From the NCBI GenBank assembly GCA_023423065.1, contig JAFAGC010000010.1, positions 62,001-126,000 of the forward strand: a stretch of DNA of 64,000 nt, written 5' to 3'. This stretch comes from Pseudomonadota bacterium (GTDB lineage Bacteria > Pseudomonadota > Gammaproteobacteria > Steroidobacterales > Steroidobacteraceae). Numbering within the stretch: the first letter of the stretch is position 1; each line of letters opens with the position of its first letter. The notes under the pieces were generated by a model. It ran no database searches. It saw nothing but the letters and a program-made list of their open reading frames with translations, and had not been told where the DNA came from. The position numbers and the translations under genes were made by a program. Below are positions 16,783 to 26,223 of this stretch, piece after piece.

Positions 16783-18059
16783 AGGCGTCCGTCCACCTTG
16801 TTGGCCGGGAACACGTACTTGATGTCGTACACGACATGGTTCTTCTTGCAGGCCCTGCGCACGCTCTGGATGCCCTTCTCGCGGAATTCCTTGTGGCCGA
16901 CGGCGATCACGGCGGCATCGTACACGCCGTCGCGCACCCGCGAGATCGGACGAATGCCGTATTCATGCTCGGCTTCCGAGGAATCGATCCACGGGTCGTA
17001 AACGTCGACCTTGGCGCCAAACTGCTTCAGCTCGCGCACGACGTCCGCAACCTTCGAATTGCGCAAGTCGGGACAGTTCTCCTTGAAGGTGAGCCCGTAG
17101 ACGAGCACGCGCGAACCCTTCACCAGGATCTTCCGGCTCGCCATGAGTTTCGCGACCTGGCCGGCAACGTAGTTAGCCATGCTGTCGTTCAGCCGGCGTC
17201 CCGCGAGGATCATCTCGGGATGGAATCCCACCTCCTGCGCTTTGTGCGTGAGGTAGTAAGGATCGACGCCGATGCAGTGGCCGCCGACCAGGCCGGGGCG
17301 GAACGGCAGGAAGTTCCACTTGCTGCCCGCGGCCAGCAGCACCTCCTCGGTGTCGATTCCCAGGCGGTTGAACAGCAACGCGAGCTCATTGATGAGCGCG
17401 ATGTTGACGTCGCGCTGGGTGTTCTCGATGACCTTGGCTGCCTCGGCCACGCGAATGCTCGATGCCTTGTGGGTTCCGGCTTTGACAACGGAGCGATACA
17501 ACTTGTCCACGAAGTCCGCGACCACCGGCGTCGAGCCCGACGTGACCTTCTTGATGCTCGGCAGGCGATGTTCCTTGTCGCCTGGATTGATGCGTTCCGG
17601 GCTGTACCCCGCGTAGAAATCCTTGTTGAACTTCAGCCCCGACTCCCGCTCGAGGATCGGGATGCAGATTTCCTCGGTGCAGCCCGGATAGACCGTCGAC
17701 TCGTAAACGACGAGGTCGCCCTTCTTGAGCACCTTGCCCACGGTTTCGCTCGAGCGTTCGAGCGGCGTGAGGTCGGGACGGTTGTAGCGATCGATCGGCG
17801 TCGGCACCGTGACGATGAACACCCGGCACTTGCCGAGGTCCTTGAGACTGGTCGAATAGCGCAGCTTCTTGGCGGCCTTGAGCTCGGCCGGTGAGCATTC
17901 CAGTGTCGAATCCTTACCCGACTTGAGCTCGGCGATGCGGGGCGCCTTGATATCGAAGCCGACTGTATCGAACTGCTTGCCGAACTCTACGGCCAGCGGC
18001 AGCCCGACATACCCCAGACCGACCACGCCGATCCGGCAATTGCTCAAGCTCAAATCCAT
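16779..18059 (-). CDS. tviB: UDP-N-acetylglucosamine 6-dehydrogenase, TviB/WbpO type
   Basis: A 426-aa nucleotide-sugar dehydrogenase with VVGLGYVGLP at residues 12-21 for NAD binding and the catalytic Cys262 in GGHCIGVDPYYLTH. Long stretches such as STVYPGCTEE, YSPERINPGD and AAGSKWNFLPFRPGLVGG follow the Vi-antigen TviB protein closely. TviB oxidises C6 of UDP-GlcNAc to the uronic acid in two NAD-dependent steps. It is the first gene of the polysaccharide operon. The 110-base gap upstream, between it and dnaQ, must hold any dedicated promoter, but I saw no convincing -35/-10 pair there. Confidence 0.87.
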   Translation of the reverse strand: MDLSLSNCRIGVVGLGYVGLPLAVEFGKQFDTVGFDIKAPRIAELKSGKDSTLECSPAELKAAKKLRYSTSLKDLGKCRVFIVTVPTPIDRYNRPDLTPLERSSETVGKVLKKGDLVVYESTVYPGCTEEICIPILERESGLKFNKDFYAGYSPERINPGDKEHRLPSIKKVTSGSTPVVADFVDKLYRSVVKAGTHKASSIRVAEAAKVIENTQRDVNIALINELALLFNRLGIDTEEVLLAAGSKWNFLPFRPGLVGGHCIGVDPYYLTHKAQEVGFHPEMILAGRRLNDSMANYVAGQVAKLMASRKILVKGSRVLVYGLTFKENCPDLRNSKVADVVRELKQFGAKVDVYDPWIDSSEAEHEYGIRPISRVRDGVYDAAVIAVGHKEFREKGIQSVRRACKKNHVVYDIKYVFPANKVDGRL

Positions 18060-18169
18060 GATTTTTCTATCTCTGTTAAGCCCTTAGGACGCTGGGCGGC
18101 GGCGATCTTGCCGCTCTCGAGTCCGCAAATCGAGCGTCCGCAGGTGCCGTTTGGTGATTTCTGTGCGTT

Positions 18170-18940
18170 CTATCGCTGTCCCACGGCGCCGGCGGCGGCC
18201 GGCTGGCCGCCGGAGGCCCCTTCCGGAGCCCCCATCCGCCAGACGACCTTCCCGCCGCTCGCCTTCTGGATGACGTCCAGCAGGGCCTCATGGCGGCGCA
18301 GTTCCTCGTCGTCCGGCTGTGGAACCGCGAGCTGGATTCCGGGGGCGCGCAGCGTCGGAACCGCCACGCTGACACGGGACCGCTCGCCACCGCCCGCGCT
18401 GACGTCGAGCGCGAGCGCGCTCTGCCCTCCGGTCATCGCCAGGTACACGTCGACGAGGATCCCGGCGTCGAGCAGCGCGCCGTGCAGGTCGCGCTTGCTG
18501 TTGTCGACGCTGTAACGCTTGCAGAGCGCATCGAGACTGTTGCGCTGACCCGGATGCAGGCTGCGCGCGAGCGCGAGCGTGTCGAGCACGCGGCAGATGT
18601 TCGCGACGGCGCGCACATCACCCTCGAGCCGCGCGAATTCGGCATCGAGGAATCCGACGTCGAACGGCGCGTTGTGGATGATGAGCTCCGCGTCGCGGAT
18701 GAATGCGATGAGCTCGTGAGCGACATCGGCGAACTTCGGCGCCTGCGCCAGTCGCGCGCTGTCGATGCCGTGCACCGCGAGCGCACCCGCGTCGATCTCG
18801 CGTTCCGGGTTCAGGTAACGGTGGAATTTCTGGCCGGTCGGCCTGCGATTCAGGATCTCGACACAGCCTATTTCGATGATGCGATGGCCTTCGCTTGCTT
18901 CGAGGCCGGTGGTTTCGACGTCCAGGACTACTTGGCGCAT
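18170..18940 (-). CDS. dnaQ: DNA polymerase III epsilon subunit (proofreading exonuclease)
   Basis: A 256-aa DEDDh exonuclease. Asp7 and Glu9 in VLDVETTGLE form Exo I, and LHGALLDAGILVDVY gives the Exo III region. The C-terminal tail after about residue 185 is Ala/Gly-rich and should carry the alpha-subunit contact. It lies nine bases downstream of rnhA on the same strand; in E. coli dnaQ and rnhA are instead divergent, so here they are co-transcribed. DnaQ provides 3'-5' proofreading in the replicase. Confidence 0.93.
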   Translation of the reverse strand: MRQVVLDVETTGLEASEGHRIIEIGCVEILNRRPTGQKFHRYLNPEREIDAGALAVHGIDSARLAQAPKFADVAHELIAFIRDAELIIHNAPFDVGFLDAEFARLEGDVRAVANICRVLDTLALARSLHPGQRNSLDALCKRYSVDNSKRDLHGALLDAGILVDVYLAMTGGQSALALDVSAGGGERSRVSVAVPTLRAPGIQLAVPQPDDEELRRHEALLDVIQKASGGKVVWRMGAPEGASGGQPAAAGAVGQR

Positions 18941-18949
18941 CGCGTGACT

Positions 18950-19387
18950 TTAACCGAGCAGCGCGTCGATGGCGCGGTTCGCGAGCGCATCGACGCGTTC
19001 GTTCTCGACGTGACCGGAATGCCCCTTGACCCAGTGCCATTGCAGATCGTGCTTCTGGCGCAGCAGGTCGAGCTCCTGCCACAAATCCTGGTTCTTGACC
19101 GGCTTCCGGTCGGCGGTCTTCCAGCCGCGCGCTTTCCAGCTCGCGAGCCACTCGAGCACACCCTGGCGGACATATTGGGAATCCGTGTAGATGTGGCCAC
19201 TCACCGGACGCTTGAGCGCTTCGAGCGCGCGGATCACCGCGGTGAGCTCCATGCGGTTGTTAGTCGTCATGGCCTCGGCGCCGGAAATCTCGCGCTCGTG
19301 CTCGCCCAGGCGCAGCAGCGCCGCCCAACCACCGGGGCCCGGATTGCCGCGACACGCGCCATCCGTGTAGATCTCGACCTGATTCAT
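18950..19387 (-). CDS. rnhA: Ribonuclease HI
   Basis: A 145-aa RNase HI of standard length. The acidic active site is visible as Asp9 in YTDGACRGNPGPGGW, Glu in TNNRMELTAVI and Asp in IYTDSQYVRQGV; the basic protrusion (WKARGWKTADRKPVKN) is retained as in E. coli. It degrades the RNA strand of RNA-DNA hybrids. The gene follows the methyltransferase gene by four bases and precedes dnaQ by nine, so the three form one transcript. Confidence 0.95.
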   Translation of the reverse strand: MNQVEIYTDGACRGNPGPGGWAALLRLGEHEREISGAEAMTTNNRMELTAVIRALEALKRPVSGHIYTDSQYVRQGVLEWLASWKARGWKTADRKPVKNQDLWQELDLLRQKHDLQWHWVKGHSGHVENERVDALANRAIDALLG

Positions 19388-19391
19388 TCCG

Positions 19392-20132
19392 TCAGTTGCT
19401 CGACCGGGTCGTCGGCTTCACGAGCCCGCCGATGGGCTGCACGCGTTCGCGCACTCGCGGACGGATGGGCGTGAGCGTGTACACGCGCTTGCGCGCCTTG
19501 ATGAGATACGCGCCCGCGGGCCAGGGCTTCATCCAGCCGCGGCGCACCAGCGAGGACGGCACGCCGGGCTGCGGCGCGATGCCGCCCCAGGGCGGCGCGA
19601 ACAGGTAATTGCGCGTGATCGATATGTCATAGCCGAGCAGCTCGAGCCAGTCGGCGATGCGGCGGGCGCCGAGCATGCGCTTGAGGCCGGGTGGATAGCC
19701 GCGGCTGATCGCGCGGCTGCGGAATCCCCAGAGGCTGAACGGCCGGAAGCCGAGCACGATGAGCTGGCCTTCGCCGGCGAGCACCCTGTCCACCTCGCGG
19801 ACGACGGCGTACGGATCGGTCTCGAACTCCAGGGTGTGCGGCAGCACGACCGCATCGACCGCGCCATTGGCGATCGGCAATTGCGACAGGCGCGCCACGA
19901 TGTCCGCTGCCGGAGGACCGGAACGTGCGCTGGCGATAACGGCGTGTCGTCGCGTGCGACAACCGGCGAGCAGCGAGTCGCGGACTCCCCAAGTTCCTAC
20001 CTGGAGCAACTCCCATCCGAAAACATCGTCCAACGCCTCGGACATGAGCTCGGATTCGGCCTGCAAGACGGCCTTCCCGAGGCCGGTTTCAAGCCAGGAT
20101 TCGATCAGGGTGGATGCAGTGGCGTACGTCAC
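19392..20132 (-). CDS. Class I SAM-dependent methyltransferase, YafS-like
   Basis: A 246-aa protein with a degenerate methyltransferase domain. ANGAVDAVVLPHTLEFETDP corresponds to the motif around strand 4, followed by REVDRVLAGEGQLIVLGFRP, as in UbiE/Methyltransf_11 proteins. The glycine-rich motif I is weak (LLQVGTWG). In E. coli the order is mltD, gloB, yafS, rnhA, dnaQ, and this gene occupies the yafS position, though no gloB lies beside it. The frame opens with GTG at 20132. The substrate is unknown. Confidence 0.75.
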   Translation of the reverse strand: MTYATASTLIESWLETGLGKAVLQAESELMSEALDDVFGWELLQVGTWGVRDSLLAGCRTRRHAVIASARSGPPAADIVARLSQLPIANGAVDAVVLPHTLEFETDPYAVVREVDRVLAGEGQLIVLGFRPFSLWGFRSRAISRGYPPGLKRMLGARRIADWLELLGYDISITRNYLFAPPWGGIAPQPGVPSSLVRRGWMKPWPAGAYLIKARKRVYTLTPIRPRVRERVQPIGGLVKPTTRSSN

Positions 20133-20260
20133 AAACTGCGTGAATTACATCACAAAAAAGGTAGCAATCCTGTGAACTTACGGCTTAAATACGCCCCCTC
20201 GAACAAGTACCGTCTTTTATCGGTAAACGGTCCTCGCCTCGTTCCCTTTGGGGGTGTGAA

Positions 20261-22042
20261 TTGACAGTTGGATTCACCGGATGGCGCGCCTTTGCGTCAT
20301 TGATGTTCGTAGCAGCCGCAGTGTCCGGCTGCGCCACGGCCCCAAGCGGCAAGATCAGCGGCGATGCCGCCGAGAGCAACGCCTCCATCAGCGAGTCGGT
20401 GTCCGCCGACCTGCAGGCGACGTCGACGGAGGCCGCGCCCCAGGCTGCGGCCCCGAAGCCGCGCCGCGCCCAGCGCGCTGCCAAGCCCACGGTTGCGGCG
20501 ACCCACGCGGCCGCTGAAGCCACCGCGGAATTCCCTGAAGCAGACCCCTCATCCGCCGAGGTCGTGGCCGAAGCGCTGGAGGCGGAAGGCGCGCTCGCCG
20601 AAGCCGCCGGCATGGAGCCGACGCAGACCCTGGCCGGCCTCACGCCCGAACAGTATCCCGACGTCTTCGACCGCATCCGCGCGGGCTTCAAGCTCGACGA
20701 TATCAACTCGCGCGCCATCGACGTGCAGCTCAACTGGTACGCGAACAATCCGCAGTATCTGGAGCGCGTGTTCGGACGCGCGGGCCTGTACCTGCACCAC
20801 ATCGTCCAGGAAATCGAAGCCCGCGGCATGCCGCTCGAGCTCGCGCTGCTGCCGGTCGTCGAGAGCGCGTTCGAGCCCTATGCGCGTTCATGGGCCACGG
20901 CGAACGGCCTGTGGCAATTCATGCCGGGCACCGGCGAGCGCTTCGGCCTCAAGCAGGACTGGTGGTACGACGGCCGTCGCGACGTGCTCGCCTCGACGCG
21001 CGCCGCGCTCGATTACCTGCAGTACATGCACGACGAATTCTTCAATGACTGGTTGCTCGCGATCGCCGGCTACAACTGCGGTGAGGCTCGCGTGCAGCGC
21101 GAGGTGAAAAAGAATCGCGCGCTCGGCAAGCCGGTGGATTTCTTCAGCCTGAACCTGCCTTCCGAGACCCGCGCGTACGTGCCGAAGCTGCTGGCCATGC
21201 GCCGCCTGGTCGCGGATCCGGAGAAGTACGGAATCGCGTTCAGCCCCATCGCCAACGAACCCTATTTCGTGAAGGTCGAGACCGGCGGCCAGATCGACCT
21301 GACCCTCGCGGCCGAACTCGCGGGCCTCACGATCGACGAAGTCTACGAACTCAATCCCGGGTTCCATCGCTGGGCGACGGATCCGGCGGGACCGCACTTC
21401 CTGCTGCTGCCGCGTGACACCGCGGACGCGTTCAAGCGCAACCTCGAGCTGCTGCCCGCCGACCAGCGCGTGCGCGTGTCGGTCCACAAGGTCGCGCAGG
21501 GCGAGACGGTCGCGGCGATCGCGCGCAAGTACAAGACGCACCCGGCCGTGGTGCGCGACATGAACAATCTCACCAACTCGAGCCTGCTCGTCATCGGCGC
21601 CGAGTTGCGTGTTCCGTCGGCGGTCATGAACCTGCCGCCGAAGGTGATGCTCGCGGCGGCGCGAGTGGATGGACGCGACAGCCGCACGGGCCGTCGTCCG
21701 GCGGTGCACGTGGTGCGCAGGGGCGATTCGCTGTGGCGCATCGCGAAGAACAACCGCATGGACGTGGCGACACTGGCGCGCATCAATGGCATGGGTCCCA
21801 CCGATACGCTGCGCGCGGGTCAGAAGCTCGTTCTCAACACGCGTGCCGCGTCCGGCGGCAAGAAGGCCTCGTCCGGCGACTCGCGCCCGGTGAGCTACAA
21901 GGTCCGCAGCGGCGACTCGCTGTCGCGCATCGCGCAGCTGTTTGGCGTGTCGGTCTCGGATCTCGTCAACTGGAACGGCATCAGCAAGCATTCCATCCTG
22001 CGTCCCGGCCAGCGTCTGACGGTCAACGTCCGCCGCCACTGA
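20261..22042 (+). CDS. mltD: Membrane-bound lytic murein transglycosylase D
   Basis: A 593-aa lipoprotein. A TTG start at 20261 gives a complete signal peptide with lipobox VSGC (Cys24); the next ATG (20303) would leave only eight hydrophobic residues. A low-complexity Ala/Glu-rich linker precedes the SLT domain. Its catalytic Glu is about residue 201 in LLPVVESAFEPYA, with ATANGLWQFMPGTGERFGL following. Three LysM domains are seen near residues 407-452, 482-526 and 547-590, each with a GD/GET-xxxIA core. It cleaves peptidoglycan glycan strands. A short GC-rich hairpin with TTT lies just after the stop (about 22059-22080) and could terminate transcription. Confidence 0.92.
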   Translation: MTVGFTGWRAFASLMFVAAAVSGCATAPSGKISGDAAESNASISESVSADLQATSTEAAPQAAAPKPRRAQRAAKPTVAATHAAAEATAEFPEADPSSAEVVAEALEAEGALAEAAGMEPTQTLAGLTPEQYPDVFDRIRAGFKLDDINSRAIDVQLNWYANNPQYLERVFGRAGLYLHHIVQEIEARGMPLELALLPVVESAFEPYARSWATANGLWQFMPGTGERFGLKQDWWYDGRRDVLASTRAALDYLQYMHDEFFNDWLLAIAGYNCGEARVQREVKKNRALGKPVDFFSLNLPSETRAYVPKLLAMRRLVADPEKYGIAFSPIANEPYFVKVETGGQIDLTLAAELAGLTIDEVYELNPGFHRWATDPAGPHFLLLPRDTADAFKRNLELLPADQRVRVSVHKVAQGETVAAIARKYKTHPAVVRDMNNLTNSSLLVIGAELRVPSAVMNLPPKVMLAAARVDGRDSRTGRRPAVHVVRRGDSLWRIAKNNRMDVATLARINGMGPTDTLRAGQKLVLNTRAASGGKKASSGDSRPVSYKVRSGDSLSRIAQLFGVSVSDLVNWNGISKHSILRPGQRLTVNVRRH

Positions 22043-22157
22043 GACGGTTCGCGCGCCGGGCCCTCACCTCGGGGGCCTTTCGGGCGACTAGTCCCCTCTC
22101 CGGGGCCAAGGCTGGCAGAATGCCGCCCTCGACAAACCAGCCGGAGAGGAAGCAAAC

Positions 22158-22958
22158 ATGGGGTTCATGAGCGGTAAGCGCGCGCTGATCGTCGGCGTCG
22201 CGTCGGATCGTTCGATCGCCTGGGGAATCGCGCAGGCGATGCACCGCGAAGGCGCCGAACTCGCCTTCACGTACGTGAACGACAAGTTCAAGGACCGCGT
22301 CCAGCCCCTCGCCGAATCGCTCGGATCCAAACTCGTCCTGCCCCTCGACGTCACGAACGACGCCGAAATCGATTCGACCTTCGCCGCCCTGAAGCAGTCC
22401 TGGGGCCACCTCGACATCCTCGTGCACGCCGTGGCGTTTGCCCCGCGCGAAGCCCTCGCCGGCGGGTTCGTCGACAGCACGACCCGCGAATCCTTCCGCG
22501 TTGCGCACGACGTATCGAGCTACAGCCTGACCGCGCTGGCCCGCGCCGCGAAGCCCCTCATGGACGGTCGCGCCGGCGCGATCCTGACGCTCTCGTACCT
22601 GGGCGCCGTGAAATCGATCCCGAGCTACAACGTGATGGGCCTCGCCAAGGCGAGCCTCGAGGCGAACGTGCGTTTCCTCGCCGCCGACCTCGGCCCGCAC
22701 AACATCCGCGTGAACGCCATCTCCGCGGGCCCGATCAAGACTCTCGCGGCCGCCGGTATCGCGGGATTCCGCAAGATGCTGAGCCGTGTCGCGGATGTGG
22801 CGCCCCTTCGCCGCAACGTCACTCTCGAGGATGTGGGCAACGCCGCGGCATTCCTCTGCTCCGATCTCGCGAACGGAGTGACTGGCGAGATCATGTACGT
22901 CGACGCCGGCTTCAGTACCGTCGGAATGAGCTTCCCGCAAGAAGCGGGCGAAGGCTGA
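22158..22958 (+). CDS. fabI: Enoyl-[acyl-carrier-protein] reductase (NADH)
   Basis: A 266-aa FabI. The N-terminal GVASDRSIAWGIA cofactor loop is typical of FabI. The active site shows Tyr147 in LSYLGA and the Tyr157-x6-Lys164 pattern in YNVMGLAK, at E. coli FabI spacing. It reduces trans-2-enoyl-ACP in the last step of fatty-acid elongation. A GAGAGGAAGC ribosome site lies about eight bases before the ATG. The gene ends three bases from the convergent symporter gene, leaving no room for separate terminators. Confidence 0.95.
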   Translation: MGFMSGKRALIVGVASDRSIAWGIAQAMHREGAELAFTYVNDKFKDRVQPLAESLGSKLVLPLDVTNDAEIDSTFAALKQSWGHLDILVHAVAFAPREALAGGFVDSTTRESFRVAHDVSSYSLTALARAAKPLMDGRAGAILTLSYLGAVKSIPSYNVMGLAKASLEANVRFLAADLGPHNIRVNAISAGPIKTLAAAGIAGFRKMLSRVADVAPLRRNVTLEDVGNAAAFLCSDLANGVTGEIMYVDAGFSTVGMSFPQEAGEG

Positions 22959-22961
22959 TCG

Positions 22962-24284
22962 TCAGGACGCTGCCTGCTGGCTCACGGGTGCCGCCAGCAC
23001 TTCGGTCTCGCCCTCGAGCCGCGCGATGATCACCGTGCAGGCGGCATCCGCCAGCACGTTGATGGCGGTGCGGCACATGTCGAGGATGCGGTCGAACACC
23101 AGCAACACGCCGATCGCTTCGGCGGGCAGCCCGACGGCCGCCAGGATGATCGCGATGCCGACCAGCGACGCGGACGGAATGCCGGCGATTCCCATCGAGG
23201 TGATCAGCGCCAGGATCACGACGGTGAACTGCGTGCTGAACGACAGGTGCAGCCCGTAGGCCTGCGCGATGAACATGGCCGCGGCGCATTCGTAGAGCGC
23301 GCTGCCGGCATGATTCACCGACGCGCCCAGGGGCATCACGAACCCGGCGATCCGCTCCGACACCTTCGCGCGCTTCTCGAGGCAGTTCAGCGACAGCGGC
23401 AGCGTGGCGGACGAAGACGCCGTGGAGAAGGCGGTCAGCAGCGCGGGCGCCATCGCCGGGTACAGCCTCCATGGATTCACGCGGGCCACCAGCGCGAGCA
23501 GCACGGGCAACGCAATGAAGCCGTAGATCAGCAGTCCCGCGAGCACACACAAGGCGAATATCGCCAGGGGTCGCGCGCCCTCGAATCCCGATACGGCCAC
23601 GACCTTGGCGATGAGCGCGAAAACACCGATCGGCGCGATCGTCATGATCCAGCCGGTGATGCGCATCATCACTTCGAAGATGCCCTGCCAGAAGCTCATG
23701 ACCGTGCCGCGATGCGGCTGGTCGATGCGGGCCAGGAAGAAGCCGAACAGCACGGAGAAGAACACCAGCGCCAGTAGTTTGGTGTTCGCGGCGGCCTCGA
23801 TCACGTTCTGCGGAATGATGCCCTTGATGGTCTCGAGCACGCTGGCATCGGCACGGGCCTTCACGCCTTCGGCCACCGAGGCGGCATCCCGGGTGAGCGC
23901 GAGCTTGTCGCCCACGGGCGCGCCATCTTCGACGCCCGGCTGGACGATGTTGACGATCGCCAGCGCGATCATCACGGCGATCAGCGTCGTGATGACGTAG
24001 AACGCCAGTGTCTTGCCGCCGAGACGGCCGAGATCCGGCCCGGAGCCGAGCGCGGCGACGCCGGTGATCACCGACGCCATGATCAGCGGCACGATGATCA
24101 TCTTCAGCAGGTTGATGAACATCGTGCCGACGAGATCGAAGATCGGCACGAGCTGGAATTGCCCGATCGTTCCCTCGGGGCCGAGGAAGTTACCGACCAG
24201 CGCGCCGACGACCGCGCCGGCCAGCATCGCGATCAGGATCGGCAGGACGGGCGTTGGTTTCGAATCCGCGCCAGCCGCTCCCAT
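22962..24284 (-). CDS. Dicarboxylate/amino-acid:cation symporter (DAACS family)
   Basis: A 440-aa sodium/proton:dicarboxylate symporter (SDF family) with about eight TM segments and two re-entrant loops. The serine-rich hairpin AFSTASSSATLP corresponds to the GltPh SSSS motif, and VMPLGASVNHAGSALYE is the NMDGT-equivalent in which NMDG is replaced by NHAG. GIPSASLVGIAIIL forms the second hairpin. It should import glutamate, aspartate or C4-dicarboxylates. It ends next to fabI (convergent) and starts six bases after ppiD ends on the same strand. The altered NMDG motif makes the substrate uncertain. Confidence 0.85.
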   Translation of the reverse strand: MGAAGADSKPTPVLPILIAMLAGAVVGALVGNFLGPEGTIGQFQLVPIFDLVGTMFINLLKMIIVPLIMASVITGVAALGSGPDLGRLGGKTLAFYVITTLIAVMIALAIVNIVQPGVEDGAPVGDKLALTRDAASVAEGVKARADASVLETIKGIIPQNVIEAAANTKLLALVFFSVLFGFFLARIDQPHRGTVMSFWQGIFEVMMRITGWIMTIAPIGVFALIAKVVAVSGFEGARPLAIFALCVLAGLLIYGFIALPVLLALVARVNPWRLYPAMAPALLTAFSTASSSATLPLSLNCLEKRAKVSERIAGFVMPLGASVNHAGSALYECAAAMFIAQAYGLHLSFSTQFTVVILALITSMGIAGIPSASLVGIAIILAAVGLPAEAIGVLLVFDRILDMCRTAINVLADAACTVIIARLEGETEVLAAPVSQQAAS

Positions 24285-24290
24285 GCGGTG

Positions 24291-26195
24291 TTACTCGAAC
24301 ACCTTCGGGTTGACCACGATTTTCGCGTTGGCCTTGGCTTCGTTGACGTACGCGGCCAGGTCGCCCTGGGCGGAGCGCTGCAACAGCATGTCCTTCTGTT
24401 GCTGCACGAGCATCGGGTTCACGCTGGCATCGCCGGTGCGCGAGCGCGTCACGACGAACACCGCGGCCGCGCCATCGTCGAGCGACGTGGCCTTCGACAC
24501 CGGAGCCTCCGCGGGACGGGGCGCCTCGAAAATCGCGGTGCGCAATGCGGCCGGAATCGACGGATCACCACGGCCCACGAATCGCGGGGGTTCGACCGGA
24601 ACCTTCCAGTCCTTCGCGACTGTTTCGAGTTTCTCACCGCCTTCGAGCCGGGCGAGCGCCGCATCGGCGGCGGCCCTGGCCGCGGCCGCGCCACGCTCAT
24701 GGCGCAGCAGGGCGACGATCTCCTCGCGCACGGTTTCGAGGGGCTTCACTTCGGCCTTGCGATGCTGGGCAACCTTCACGATGGCCAGGCGATCCTCGCC
24801 GAGCGCCACCGGGCCCACGATCCTGCCCTGGTTGAGCGCTTCGTCGCTGAAGACGATCTGCTGAAGATCCGGGCTGGATCCCAGCGGCGGCGCGCCGCCG
24901 CCCCGCAGGAATTCCGGAATGCTGCCGCGCGTGAGGCCGTATTCGGCGGCCAGCTTGTCGAGATCGGTCTCGCCTTTTTCGATGCGCTCCGCGACGGCTT
25001 CCTGCCGGTCACCAAAGAGCTGGGCGGCGCGATCCTGGCGATATTGCGAATCGATCTCGGCGCGCACGCTGTCGAAGTCCCGACCCTCGCCGGCCTGGAT
25101 CTCCTCGAGCTTGATGATGTGATAGCCGAACTGCGATTTGACCGGTCCCGCGATTTCTCCGACGTTCATGCCGAACAACGTATCGCCGAAGGGGCCGGGG
25201 AACTGGCTGTGCTCGACGAAGCCGAGCTCGCCGCCCGCTTGCGCGGTCACGTCGGAGGAATGCTGCTTCGCGAGCTCGCCGAAATCCTTTCCGGCACGGG
25301 CCTCGGCCAGGACGCTCTCGGCCTTCTTCAGCGCGGCGGCCTCTTCGCCTTCTTCCGCGGGAATCAGGATGTGGCGCGCGCGGCGACGCTCTTCGAGCAC
25401 GTAGTTGGCGCGGTTCTCTTCGTAGACCTTGCGCAGATCCGCTTCCGTCGGCTCCACCTGCGAGGCGAGCGACTCGAGCCGCAACTCGGCGAATTCGAGC
25501 GCGACCGACTCGGTCGTCATGAAGCGGTCGCCGTTCTTCTCGTAGAAGTCCTTGATGTCGGCTTCTTCGATGGGCTGATCGCCCGCGAAGGCGTCCGCCG
25601 ACAATTGCGCGTACTGCACTTCGCGCTCTTCGTTCTCGAGATTGAAGAGGCGCTGCGCCTCCGCCTGCGTCAGGAAGTAGGACGAACCGAGTCCCTGCTG
25701 CAGCTGGTCGATCAGCAGCTGCTTGCGGACATCGTCGAAGAATTCGCGTTCGCTCTTGCCGGTCTGCTGCAGGAACAGCCGCGCCTGGTTCGGATCGTAC
25801 TTGCCCTCGGCATCCTGGAACGCCGGGATGTTCTGGAATTCGGCGAGAACCGCCTGCTCGCTCACCCGGAAGTTGCCGTCACGCAGGCGTGAATCGATGA
25901 CCTTCCGCAGGACGAGATTGTCGATGATGTTCTGCTGGAAGTTCTTGCGCTGCTCGTCGGTCATCTCGGTGCCGACCTGCGTCGCCCAGCGGTTCTGCAT
26001 CTCGCTCCACTGGCGCGTGGCGTCGAATGCCGGAATGTCCTCGCCGTCGACGGTCGCCGCGCCCTGCATGGACCCGCCACCGAGATCCAGCGCACCGGAG
26101 CCGCCCCAGAAGACGAACGTGAGACCGATGGCGCCGAGGATGACCCAAGTGATCGCTTTGGAGGCCTGCAGGCCATCCCGAATACGTTGCAGCAT
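24291..26195 (-). CDS. ppiD: Peptidyl-prolyl isomerase PpiD, periplasmic chaperone
   Basis: A 634-aa inner-membrane-anchored protein. A short cytoplasmic N-terminus precedes one TM helix (about residues 14-32, ITWVILGAIGLTFVFWGG), then a SurA_N-like chaperone region. A single parvulin-type rotamase domain spans about residues 270-365 (ARHILIPAEEGEEAA to FGYHIIKLEEIQ), and a C-terminal helical domain follows. PpiD assists outer-membrane protein folding near the Sec translocon. It follows the tRNA-Val/tRNA-Asp pair and lon, the usual gammaproteobacterial neighbourhood. Confidence 0.92.
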   Translation of the reverse strand: MLQRIRDGLQASKAITWVILGAIGLTFVFWGGSGALDLGGGSMQGAATVDGEDIPAFDATRQWSEMQNRWATQVGTEMTDEQRKNFQQNIIDNLVLRKVIDSRLRDGNFRVSEQAVLAEFQNIPAFQDAEGKYDPNQARLFLQQTGKSEREFFDDVRKQLLIDQLQQGLGSSYFLTQAEAQRLFNLENEEREVQYAQLSADAFAGDQPIEEADIKDFYEKNGDRFMTTESVALEFAELRLESLASQVEPTEADLRKVYEENRANYVLEERRRARHILIPAEEGEEAAALKKAESVLAEARAGKDFGELAKQHSSDVTAQAGGELGFVEHSQFPGPFGDTLFGMNVGEIAGPVKSQFGYHIIKLEEIQAGEGRDFDSVRAEIDSQYRQDRAAQLFGDRQEAVAERIEKGETDLDKLAAEYGLTRGSIPEFLRGGGAPPLGSSPDLQQIVFSDEALNQGRIVGPVALGEDRLAIVKVAQHRKAEVKPLETVREEIVALLRHERGAAAARAAADAALARLEGGEKLETVAKDWKVPVEPPRFVGRGDPSIPAALRTAIFEAPRPAEAPVSKATSLDDGAAAVFVVTRSRTGDASVNPMLVQQQKDMLLQRSAQGDLAAYVNEAKANAKIVVNPKVFE

Positions 26196-26223
26196 CGACA
26201 GTCCTGGACGGTCCTAAAAAGAT

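Noticed and set aside
18060..18110. CTGTTAAGCC followed by GGCGGCGGCGAT near the capsule operon start, resembling JUMPstart/ops.
   Set aside because: It is on the plus strand, while the operon is transcribed from the minus strand, and the ops core GGCGGTAG is not present. Orientation and sequence both fail.
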